Made by a program: the position numbers and the translations under genes
The notes under the pieces: model-generated
The model's input: the letters and a program-made list of their open reading frames with translations, nothing else
The model's database searches: none
Told to the model about the DNA's origin: nothing
Origin: Mageeibacillus sp. UBA3781
GTDB taxonomy: Bacteria; Bacillota; Clostridia; Saccharofermentanales; Saccharofermentanaceae
Assembly: GCA_002368805.1 (NCBI GenBank)
Contig: DFFH01000057.1
Coordinates: forward strand, 15,308 to 51,086
Length of the DNA: 35,779 nucleotides
Direction: 5' to 3'
In this document: positions 7,950-15,141 of the stretch, in pieces
Layout of the letters: the number at the start of each line of letters is the position of its first letter
Numbering within the stretch: the first letter of the stretch is position 1

Positions 7950-10403
7950 TTACTCCATCTTCACGTGAATGAAGGTTCCAAACGGCACATGTGTCGGCGG
8001 CGGAGCTTGTGTCTCATCGGTTGATCCGTCCGGTCCTGTTTCTCCCTCACCGTCCGGTACTTTTGTCGTTTCCTCTGTATCCTCAGTCGTCTCTTCTCCG
8101 GTCTCGTCCGGTGGAGGCGGTGCGTCCGGATCCGGAGTCGGCGTCGGAGTGGGCGTCGGATCAAGTGCCGTTCGTATCGAGGTCGGCGGATCCTGCTCGA
8201 CCACCCTTCCCTTGATATTTCCGTCGATAAGAATATTCAGGCCGTATTCTTTCGCCATTCTTCGGGCTTCGATGATGCTCATGCCTGTAAAGTCAGGTAT
8301 CATCGTCTTATTCATGTCTTCCACACTGACTTCTCCCGGATAAAGGACGACTACGGTGTCTTTATAGACGGTCTCCTCTTCTCCGAAATACATAGTGCCG
8401 ACGATCGTATCCAGCTCCATCGTACCGGAGCCGTCCATAACCTCATAGCCTTCTTCCTCCAGGAGCTGCTTGGCCTGAAGATATGTCTTTCCGACAACAT
8501 TCGGCACGTGGTAAAGGATCTCCATACGCTCGTATTCTTTGTCGGAAAGCTTTCTTTCCACGCCCATGTACTCGAGCGTCTCTTCTACGATGCGGGCAGA
8601 TACTTTTGCCGCGGCAGAAGAACCGATATCATTATCTTCCGGCTTATTGATGACGACGATCACCGCGATCTTCGGATCATAAGACGGAGCATAACAGCCG
8701 AAGGAAAGCACGTGCATACCGGCCTCATCACCGACATCGATCGTCGATGTACTTGTTTTTCCGGCAACATAATAACCCGGAACATAACCGGCAGCACCTG
8801 TACCTGCGTTAACTACGTCCTCGAGAAGCGAACGGACGCGGGCGGATGTCTTTTCGGAAAAGAGTGTTCTCACTTTCTCAGGCTCGAATTCCTTGATGAT
8901 GTTTCCCTGGTTATCCACGATACGGGATGCGATCCTCGGACGCATCAGGGAACCGCCGTTTACCAGGGAGGAATACACGGAGATCAGCTGAAGAGGTGTC
9001 GTCGTTGAAGACTCACCGAAGGAAAGGGATGCCAGGTCGACATTCGTCGGCTCAGCATGGAAGATACCTTTCTGCTCCGCGGGAAGGTCGATGCCGGTAA
9101 CATCGTAGAAACCGCAGTTATGAATGTAATTGTAGTATTTATCGATCGTGATACGGTATGCCAGACGCACGAAGATCGGGTTACAGGATCTCTCAAATGC
9201 CTCACGGAGCGTCTCGTCGCCGTGGTTCCCGTCCGTCTTTTCACGCCAGCAGCTGATGGTATCGACTTCGGATACTTCGATCGGGGAGTCGCTGAAGATC
9301 TCATCCTCATAGGTAAGTCCCTCTTCCAGTGCGATCGCGGTAGTTACCGCCTTCATGGTGGAACCCGGCTCATATGTATCCGAGATACAGCGGTTTCTCC
9401 ACGCATTACGCATCAGGTACTGGGCTTTGTCCGTAGAAGACATCGCCTCCCAGTCCGCCTCCGAGATACCGTACGGCTTTTCACGGGGAGTATTCAGGTC
9501 AAAGTCCGGCATGGATACCATCGCCAGGAGTTCTCCGGTATAAGGATCCATAACGATACAGGTAACGCCTTCACGCGGCTTATATTCATTATATGCGTCA
9601 CGGCAGGCATTCTCGGCGATTCTCTGGATATTCATATCCAGTGTCAGCTGCACATTATAGCCGTCCTGTGCCGCGATACTTGTCGGAGCGGAATACGGAA
9701 GCGCGCTCTGGTTATAGTTATCGACCTCGGCGTATGTATATCCTTCTGTACCTGTCAGATAGTAGTTATAGTATGCCTCGACACCGTACTGTCCGATCAG
9801 GGAGTTATCGTTCTGGTCAGCAAATCCGATGACCTGCGCACCCAGAGATCCGTAGTTATAGTAGCGCTTCGGGACAGAGTCGATCTTAACTCCTCCGATC
9901 TGATGCTCGGAAAGGAAAGCTTGAAGTTCATTCTTCTGGTCATAGGTCACTTTCTTCATGACCTGGATGTACGGCGCGTCCGTCTTTCCCAGCCACTCGA
10001 TCATCTTCTGCTTATCCACACCGATGATCTGTGTAAAAGAATCTGCGATCTCTTCCACAGTCAGGGCATTTTTTCTCGTCTCCTGGGACTTCAGCACGTC
10101 CGAAGGCGTGATACCGACTGTGTATTCATACGTCGTACTTGCGAGTATATTGCCGTTTCTATCAAGGATATCGCCCCGGTTCGGCACGTCTTTGATACGC
10201 TGCCAGTGCATCTGCGAGGCTTTATATGAGTATTCATCATAGCGGGTATGCTGGATGCCGTACTGGACTTTGATCAGATATCCCATAAAGACCGTAAGAG
10301 AAAGAAAGACCAGAACCAGTACGATCCTTCCTCCGATGCGGAAACGGGCCGTCTGGGTCTCGTCGGTTACCTTCTCGATATCTTTACGCTCTTCGTTGGA
10401 CAT
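7950..10403 (-). CDS. Class B penicillin-binding protein with two PASTA domains (FtsI/PbpB/SpoVD type)
   Basis: This is the transpeptidase partner of FtsW at the septum. The 817-residue product has one N-terminal membrane anchor and a dimerisation domain with RGDILDRNGNILA. The transpeptidase domain has SxxK as STMK (about 348-351) and SxN as SCN (about 406-408). The third motif reads KTS (about 549-551) instead of KTG. Two PASTA repeats follow (from about 632 and 701), then a Pro/Thr- and acid-rich tail of about 70 residues. I chose the ATG at 10403 (MSNEERK), 6 nt after AGGG. A TTG at 10430 would add nine residues but has a poorer ribosome site. A sporulation role (SpoVD) cannot be excluded. 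Confidence 0.93.
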   Translation of the reverse strand: MSNEERKDIEKVTDETQTARFRIGGRIVLVLVFLSLTVFMGYLIKVQYGIQHTRYDEYSYKASQMHWQRIKDVPNRGDILDRNGNILASTTYEYTVGITPSDVLKSQETRKNALTVEEIADSFTQIIGVDKQKMIEWLGKTDAPYIQVMKKVTYDQKNELQAFLSEHQIGGVKIDSVPKRYYNYGSLGAQVIGFADQNDNSLIGQYGVEAYYNYYLTGTEGYTYAEVDNYNQSALPYSAPTSIAAQDGYNVQLTLDMNIQRIAENACRDAYNEYKPREGVTCIVMDPYTGELLAMVSMPDFDLNTPREKPYGISEADWEAMSSTDKAQYLMRNAWRNRCISDTYEPGSTMKAVTTAIALEEGLTYEDEIFSDSPIEVSEVDTISCWREKTDGNHGDETLREAFERSCNPIFVRLAYRITIDKYYNYIHNCGFYDVTGIDLPAEQKGIFHAEPTNVDLASLSFGESSTTTPLQLISVYSSLVNGGSLMRPRIASRIVDNQGNIIKEFEPEKVRTLFSEKTSARVRSLLEDVVNAGTGAAGYVPGYYVAGKTSTSTIDVGDEAGMHVLSFGCYAPSYDPKIAVIVVINKPEDNDIGSSAAAKVSARIVEETLEYMGVERKLSDKEYERMEILYHVPNVVGKTYLQAKQLLEEEGYEVMDGSGTMELDTIVGTMYFGEEETVYKDTVVVLYPGEVSVEDMNKTMIPDFTGMSIIEARRMAKEYGLNILIDGNIKGRVVEQDPPTSIRTALDPTPTPTPTPDPDAPPPPDETGEETTEDTEETTKVPDGEGETGPDGSTDETQAPPPTHVPFGTFIHVKME

Positions 10404-10433
10404 ACCTGTCCCTGTTCCTTTCCCATTCAAGCA

Positions 10434-11090
10434 TCACTGTGCCTCTTTGGAATAATAGTCCGCCAGGTTGCGCTTCGCTTCCTCAATTATATCTTCCGTC
10501 AACCCGACAGAATTATAGGAACGGCTCGTGGTCATATTATCCTTCTTCGGAACGACCACTGTTACGATCTGCTTATCATTCGGATCCACCATGCCCAGGT
10601 GCATCAGGGCCTGTTTACGGACCTGTTCCAGGTCAGCACTGATGAAGATGTTCTCTCTCATCTGGCTGGTTTCCTGGCGCATTATATTGATCTGGCGCTC
10701 TTTCTTATTATTCGCAAAGTTCATCGATGCGATCTGTGCTTCATTATACACCAGAAGCCCGAAGAGCGCGGTGACAAACGCTACCGCCAGAGCAAACAAA
10801 ATAAAGTCGCGGAAACGCTTCAAAGTCATGGAAATTGTCTTTTTGCGGTAATTTCCGTAAACAGCTTCCACCGCACGCTTGTTCTGCATGCGGATCTTCT
10901 TTTTCTTCGCTTCTTTCTGCTCTTTTGTTTCCTTAAGAACTACACCGGACTGTTCCATAGCACTCATATAACGCTCCGCCTCACCGTCATCGAAAGCAAG
11001 AAAGTTCAGACCGATCGAATAATCGGATCCCGTATGTTTCAATAATGCATCTACTGTCTCTTTTTTGTTCAGTTTTACTGCTGAAGCCAT
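10434..11090 (-). CDS. ftsL: FtsL-like cell division protein
   Basis: FtsL is a small bitopic divisome protein that forms a complex with DivIB and DivIC. The 218-residue product has one membrane segment near residues 113-135 (ILFALAVAFVTALFGLLVYNE). A heptad-like helical stretch follows (NNKKERQINIMRQETSQMRENI), then the family's short C-terminal region with LEQVRKQALMHLGMVDP. This matches FtsL in topology and in its position between rsmH and the class B PBP. It is longer than usual because of about 110 basic cytoplasmic residues at the N-terminus. The start overlaps the end of rsmH by 16 bp, with AGAGG just upstream. Sequence conservation in this family is weak, so the call leans on context. 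Confidence 0.8.
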   Translation of the reverse strand: MASAVKLNKKETVDALLKHTGSDYSIGLNFLAFDDGEAERYMSAMEQSGVVLKETKEQKEAKKKKIRMQNKRAVEAVYGNYRKKTISMTLKRFRDFILFALAVAFVTALFGLLVYNEAQIASMNFANNKKERQINIMRQETSQMRENIFISADLEQVRKQALMHLGMVDPNDKQIVTVVVPKKDNMTTSRSYNSVGLTEDIIEEAKRNLADYYSKEAQ

Positions 11091-12058
11091 ACCTCTTCAT
11101 TCCTTTCAAATACTCTCAGTTTGGCACACCCCGAGCGCTTATTTTCCATAGCTTCTTTTTTAGAAGCTACGATGGGCTTGCTATGGACCTGTTTTCCCAT
11201 CGGCTTCTTCCCACATACGCACACCGGGAATTCTCTCGGGCAGGTACATGGGTTTTCCAGTTTGCGGAAAGCCTCCTTGACCAGCCGGTCTTCCAGCGAA
11301 TGGAAGGAGATCACCGCGAAACGGCCATGTGCATTCAGCAGAGCAGGTACTGTCTCCAAAAGCTCGGATACCGAAGCCAGTTCGTGATTGACCTCGATAC
11401 GGATCGCCTGGAAGCATCTTCTCGCCGGATGCTGATCCTCTTTTCTGGCGGCGTGGGGCATCGCAGAGCGGATAATGTCCGCAAGTGCCGTTGTCGAGCG
11501 GATCGGCGCTTCGGCTCTCTTCTTCACGATCGCCGATGCGATCCTTCCGGAATATCTCTCCTCGCCGTAATCGCGGAAGATCCTCGAAAGATCCGCCTCG
11601 GAATACTCATTGACCACCACTTCCGCGGACAGTTCCTGCTGCTGGTTCATCCGCATATCCAGCGGACCTTCCTTCATGTAGGAAAAACCACGCTCATCCG
11701 TGTCGATCTGATGCGAGGATACGCCGAGATCGGCAAGTACCCCATCTACCTTTTCAATGTTCATCTCTTTGAGCACTTCCGAGATCCGTGAAAAATCGGT
11801 CTTTTTCAGCACCCATTTATTACCGGCACCAAGCTCTTCTCTTCTTTTTCCGCAAGCTGCAAGTGCCTCATCGTCTTTATCCAGTGAGATCAGAAGACCC
11901 TTATCTCCCAGTCTCTCTACGATCCCGGAGCTGTGTCCGCCACCGCCGGCTGTACAGTCCACATAGATCCCGTCCGGCTTGATGGCCAGACCATCCATAC
12001 ATTCCTCAAAAAGCACCGGAACGTGATGGAAATTACAATCCTGTGATCTCGTATCCAT
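11075..12058 (-). CDS. rsmH: 16S rRNA (cytosine-1402-N4)-methyltransferase RsmH
   Basis: RsmH (MraW) uses S-adenosylmethionine to N4-methylate C1402 of 16S rRNA in the decoding centre. The 327-residue product starts with HVPVLFEECMDGL and carries the SAM-binding loop VDCTAGGGGHSSGI (about 34-47). It also has LADLGVSSHQIDTDERGFSY, ARRCFQAIRIEVNHEL and AVISFHSLEDRLVK. All are RsmH hallmarks and the length is normal. The C-terminus has two Cys pairs (CTCPREFPVCVCG), common in Gram-positive members. The ATG overlaps the mraZ end by 26 bp. It is the second gene of the dcw operon. Confidence 0.97.
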   Translation of the reverse strand: MDTRSQDCNFHHVPVLFEECMDGLAIKPDGIYVDCTAGGGGHSSGIVERLGDKGLLISLDKDDEALAACGKRREELGAGNKWVLKKTDFSRISEVLKEMNIEKVDGVLADLGVSSHQIDTDERGFSYMKEGPLDMRMNQQQELSAEVVVNEYSEADLSRIFRDYGEERYSGRIASAIVKKRAEAPIRSTTALADIIRSAMPHAARKEDQHPARRCFQAIRIEVNHELASVSELLETVPALLNAHGRFAVISFHSLEDRLVKEAFRKLENPCTCPREFPVCVCGKKPMGKQVHSKPIVASKKEAMENKRSGCAKLRVFERNEEVWLQQ

Positions 12059-12467
12059 CCAGATCGATACTCTCCTGTTCCGCCGTCTCGCTTACCGCGT
12101 CGTAGTACTTCTTCGTGCAGATCTCGAGGACATCCTTCTCGATCTGATAGATGCAGATCTCATCCGAAGGAGCCGCTCCGATTCGGTTCCAAAGCTCGGA
12201 ACTTACAGAGATACGGCCCTGTCCGTCCATATCGCACTCCAGTGCCTCACCGATGATCTGACGTCTTGCATGACGGATCTTCGGATTGGTCATAGGGATC
12301 TTGCTGAACTGCTCCACGATCCCCTGAAAGCGGTCATTGCTGTAGATACTGAGATAGCCTTTGTCCTGGTTCAATGTGACAAACATGGGCGAACCGATCT
12401 GATCCCGGAGTTTTGCCGGAATGAAGATCCTTCCCTTCGCATCCATTTTGTTGATAAACCGAGCCAT
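12033..12467 (-). CDS. mraZ: Transcriptional regulator MraZ
   Basis: MraZ is a ring-forming DNA-binding protein that regulates the dcw operon by binding direct repeats at its own promoter. The 144-residue product has two AbrB-like half-domains, each with a DxxGR signature: DAKGRIFIP near residue 9 and DGQGRISVS near residue 82. Length and repeat spacing are normal. It is the first gene of the cluster. A sigma-A promoter and four 10-bp repeats matching known MraZ boxes lie within 120 bp upstream, which strongly supports autoregulation. Its 3' end overlaps rsmH by 26 bp. Confidence 0.96.
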   Translation of the reverse strand: MARFINKMDAKGRIFIPAKLRDQIGSPMFVTLNQDKGYLSIYSNDRFQGIVEQFSKIPMTNPKIRHARRQIIGEALECDMDGQGRISVSSELWNRIGAAPSDEICIYQIEKDVLEICTKKYYDAVSETAEQESIDLDGYEITGL

Positions 12468-12507
12468 GCTCTCCCCTTATCATTTGGCGTGTTTTCCACC
12501 ACGATTC

Positions 12508-12547
12508 AACACCATTGGTGACCACTCACACCACTTTCCACCACTTT
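12508..12547 (-). promoter_or_regulatory. MraZ operator: four 10-bp direct repeats
   Basis: On the minus strand, reading toward mraZ, four contiguous 10-bp units occur: AAAGTGGTGG (12538-12547), AAAGTGGTGT (12528-12537), GAGTGGTCAC (12518-12527) and CAATGGTGTT (12508-12517). The TGGT core repeats exactly one DNA turn apart. This fits the AAAGTG(T/G)N3 boxes described for Mollicutes and resembles the TGGGN repeats of E. coli. The array starts about ten bases after the -10 box, so it covers the expected start site. A further GTGGTGG at about 12494-12500 is off register. Confidence 0.85.
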
Positions 12548-12556
12548 TATGGTGTA

Positions 12557-12585
12557 ATTGTAATAAAATAACGTTTACATTTCAA
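12557..12585 (-). promoter_or_regulatory. Sigma-A promoter of the dcw operon
   Basis: The minus strand has TTGAAA (12580-12585, five of six consensus bases), a 17-base spacer and TACAAT (12557-12562, five of six). The predicted start is about 80 bases upstream of mraZ and falls at the edge of the MraZ repeats. This is the best promoter match in the window and the natural start for mraZ to divIB transcription. Confidence 0.75.
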
Positions 12586-12678
12586 TACTGTTTCAAAGAC
12601 AAATCCTAGAGAATACGCACTTTTCGTTCTTTTCCCGAACAAACGCTCCCTTTGTATAAAATCGGGGCGCAAACCGGC
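12586..12678. other. Non-coding stretch upstream of the mraZ promoter
   Basis: Together with the promoter, operator and hairpin listed separately, this stretch makes up a 314-bp gap without genes between rodA and mraZ. I see no open reading frame with a ribosome site and no further repeat in it. Confidence 0.5.
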
Positions 12679-12772
12679 AATTTTCGGCAAAAGAAAAAAG
12701 CTTTCCGCGCCTCCGCAGGGCATCAGCCCGAGGACAGTGCGAGAAAGCTTCTTATTCTTTTTGCCGAAATTT
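12679..12772 (-). terminator. Long terminator-like hairpin after rodA
   Basis: Nine bases after the rodA stop an extended inverted repeat begins. The outer arms pair TTTCGGCAAAA with TTTTGCCGAAA. The inner arms pair AAGCTTTC (12743-12750 on the minus strand) with GAAAGCTT (12698-12705). The apical part holds CCTC-GGGC-TGAT-GCCC-...-GAGG. The run TTTTTTCTTTT follows the inner stem on the minus strand, so it can act as an intrinsic terminator of the rimP-rodA operon. A-rich sequence on the other side makes it look bidirectional, although no plus-strand gene is nearby. Confidence 0.75.
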
Positions 12773-12781
12773 ATCCGTTAA

Positions 12782-13912
12782 CTACGCTGACGATTGTTTC
12801 CGATCCATGGATATATTTAGTATGAACCCGAGCGATATGAAGTTAACCATCATTGCGGTACCACCCATGCTGACAAACGGCAGCGGGATTCCCGTGATCG
12901 GCAGAAGTCCGACACACATGCCCATATTCTCGATAAAGTGGAATGCATATGAACCGGTAAGTCCGACAATGATGTAGGAGTAAGCTTTTCGCGAAGCCTT
13001 CGATGCGACATAGAGACAGCGCACCAGAAAGAAAAACGCCAGCAGCAGGATGGCCGTTGTTCCGATAAAGCCCATACGCTCGGACACTGCCGAATAGATA
13101 AAGTCGGATTCTTTTACAGGAACTTTGACAAGGATACCCGTGTGATTTCCCGTAAGACCGCCGGATGCGATCGCAGCTTTGGACTGGACCAGGTTCCACT
13201 CTGACACCGGGTCAGATCCTTCGAAAACGAGGGAAAGGATCCTCTTCTTCTGGAAGGGCTCCAGGTAGAAATTCCATACCAGCGGAATTACGCCGACAAC
13301 TGCGGCGGAGATCGCCAGAACGAAATATCTGTACTTGAGGTTCCAGATAAAGAGCATACAGATCAGGGAGAAAAGAATAACCATCGCAGTACCGAAGTCC
13401 GGCTGCTTCATGATCAAAAGAAGCGGGATTCCGTAAAGGATGCCGAGATATACCCAGCCGCGGACCATCGAAATGACCTTATTACTCATATCTTCCAGGA
13501 TATAGGATGCACAGATGACCAGTCCGATCTTCGTAAGCTCGGATGGCTGGAATGTACCTAATACAGGAAGTTTCATCCAGGAATCGGCACCCCAGGTACT
13601 CTCGAGGGTAAATCCGTCGATGATTACCCATACCAGAAGCATGAGGGATACGCCGTAGAAGATCCATCCGATGAGCTTCATGAACTGGGTATCCAGAAGG
13701 CAGATAAGAAGCGCGAATCCCACACCGATAACAGCGGCGATCACCTGCTTATAGAAAATGCCGGGATACCCTTCAAAACCCTGGGAAAGAACCAGATTCA
13801 GGACATAAAGACCTATGGTGGTAATGGACAGGATCGGGATGATCAGCCAGAAATCCACTGTACGAAGCGAATTATTCTTCAGAAATTCGATACCGGACTT
13901 GCCCTGATTCAT
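12782..13912 (-). CDS. rodA: SEDS peptidoglycan polymerase RodA
   Basis: RodA is the SEDS glycosyltransferase of lateral wall synthesis, usually paired with an elongation-specific class B PBP. The 376-residue product has about ten membrane segments. Its motifs include GADSWMKLPVLGTFQPSELTK read in parts, KQPDFGTAM, the region KVPVKESDFIYSAVSERMGF, and a C-terminal GIPLPFVSMGGTAMMVNF. These match RodA better than FtsW, notably PDFGTA and the S-D-F-I-Y element. It starts 9 bp after lgt with AGAGG upstream, and it ends the operon before a strong hairpin. No mreBCD or elongation PBP lies beside it. FtsW paralogy is the only alternative. Confidence 0.9.
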   Translation of the reverse strand: MNQGKSGIEFLKNNSLRTVDFWLIIPILSITTIGLYVLNLVLSQGFEGYPGIFYKQVIAAVIGVGFALLICLLDTQFMKLIGWIFYGVSLMLLVWVIIDGFTLESTWGADSWMKLPVLGTFQPSELTKIGLVICASYILEDMSNKVISMVRGWVYLGILYGIPLLLIMKQPDFGTAMVILFSLICMLFIWNLKYRYFVLAISAAVVGVIPLVWNFYLEPFQKKRILSLVFEGSDPVSEWNLVQSKAAIASGGLTGNHTGILVKVPVKESDFIYSAVSERMGFIGTTAILLLAFFFLVRCLYVASKASRKAYSYIIVGLTGSYAFHFIENMGMCVGLLPITGIPLPFVSMGGTAMMVNFISLGFILNISMDRKQSSA

Positions 13913-13921
13913 CGGAGCCTC

Positions 13922-15091
13922 TTACTTTTCTTCTTCGTCCCGGTCGTCAGTCTCTTCTTCCGTTTCTTCGGAAGAATCATCGGAATCCTGCTCCGCATCT
14001 GCATCAGATGCTTCATCATCAGAAGATCCGTCATCCTCGGAATCAGATTCTTCGTCTTCCGAATTCTCCTCATCGATCTCGAAAGAAGACTTGGACAGAC
14101 GTTCTACACGGTCTTCGATATCCTCGCCGTCCTCGTAGTCACGCAGTTTCTGTTCTTTTCTTCTCTTTGCTTCACGGAGCATCTTCTCATCTGCCTTGAT
14201 GAACTTCTCCGGAAGCGGTTTCTTCTCCCAGTCGTAGATGTGGCCGAGAGAGATGACCAGGAATCCGAGAACGATCAGGACCAGAGACAATACCTGGGAA
14301 GTACGCAGGTTTGTGCCGGCAATATAGAGAGAATCCGTACGCAGACCCTCGATAAAGAAACGGATGATTCCGTAGAAAATGCAGTAGCATGCGGTAGTAG
14401 TCCACGGCCTTTTGCTCTTTTTGCGGATCACAAGAAGCAGGAAGAAAATGATCAGGGTACCGACGGATTCATAGAAGAATGTCGGGTGTACCGGCATATC
14501 CGAATCCAGGTTCGGGCAGTGAAGGCTTAAGTAACGTCCGATCTGGGCGCTCTTCATACCCCACGGGAGATTGGTCGTCGTACCAAATGCTTCCTGGTTA
14601 AAGAAGTTGCCCCAGCGGCCGATCGCCTGGCCGAGAGGAATATATACGATCGCAAAATCCATAACGATAGAAACCGGGATCTTTCTGATCTTACTCATCA
14701 GGAAAATAGCCAGTGCCGCACCGAGGACACCACCGTATATCGCAAGACCGCCTTCACGCACATTCGTGATATTGGAGAGTGTTTTTCCTATATCACCTTT
14801 TACATAGTAAGTATTCCACTCACAGAAGACGTAGTAGAGACGGGCGCCGATAAAGGCCAGCGGAAAGCAGAGGAGACAGTAGTCCGTAACCAGGTCCGGA
14901 GTCATGCTGTATTTTCTTGCCTGCTTCATACCCAGGATCAGGCACAGCAGTACAGCCAGCGCGATCAGGATGCCATACCAGTAAAAGCGTATTCCCGCGA
15001 TCTCAAAAGCAATATTATTTATCTTAAACTTCCATCCGAAACCGGGGAAGGAAACCCATATCTTCTCCAGTGCTAGTAAATGATGCAGCAT
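13922..15091 (-). CDS. lgt: Prolipoprotein diacylglyceryl transferase Lgt with acidic tail
   Basis: Lgt is the membrane enzyme that transfers diacylglycerol from phosphatidylglycerol to the lipobox Cys of prolipoproteins. The 389-residue product has multiple membrane segments and the family signature GRWGNFFNQEAFG (about 158-170). It also has the N-terminal FYWYGILIA, GGLAIYGG (about 114-121) and HPTFFYES (about 202-209). The Lgt core ends near residue 290. About 100 extra residues follow: a charged helix, then a run of Asp, Glu and Ser that is unusually acidic (about 319-389). It lies about 48 bp after ribF, with a possible promoter at the junction, and 9 bp before rodA. Confidence 0.95.
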   Translation of the reverse strand: MLHHLLALEKIWVSFPGFGWKFKINNIAFEIAGIRFYWYGILIALAVLLCLILGMKQARKYSMTPDLVTDYCLLCFPLAFIGARLYYVFCEWNTYYVKGDIGKTLSNITNVREGGLAIYGGVLGAALAIFLMSKIRKIPVSIVMDFAIVYIPLGQAIGRWGNFFNQEAFGTTTNLPWGMKSAQIGRYLSLHCPNLDSDMPVHPTFFYESVGTLIIFFLLLVIRKKSKRPWTTTACYCIFYGIIRFFIEGLRTDSLYIAGTNLRTSQVLSLVLIVLGFLVISLGHIYDWEKKPLPEKFIKADEKMLREAKRRKEQKLRDYEDGEDIEDRVERLSKSSFEIDEENSEDEESDSEDDGSSDDEASDADAEQDSDDSSEETEEETDDRDEEEK

Positions 15092-15132
15092 CTTAGGACC
15101 TCATTTCTCTTTTTCTTTCTCGTTCTTGCAAT

Positions 15133-15141
15133 ATAATATCA
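15133..15141 (-). promoter_or_regulatory. Possible extended -10 promoter for lgt-rodA
   Basis: The minus strand reads TGATATTAT, an extended -10 (TG-n-TATTAT), overlapping the ribF stop codon. The matching -35 region is poor (TTCGAT at 17 bases). A start here would lie about 35 bases before lgt. It might give separate expression of lgt-rodA, but the motif evidence is thin. Confidence 0.35.

Noticed and set aside
15092..15138. Search for an FMN riboswitch near ribF
   Set aside because: ribF follows truB by one base and no long structured leader exists; the short gap after ribF is too small to hold one.
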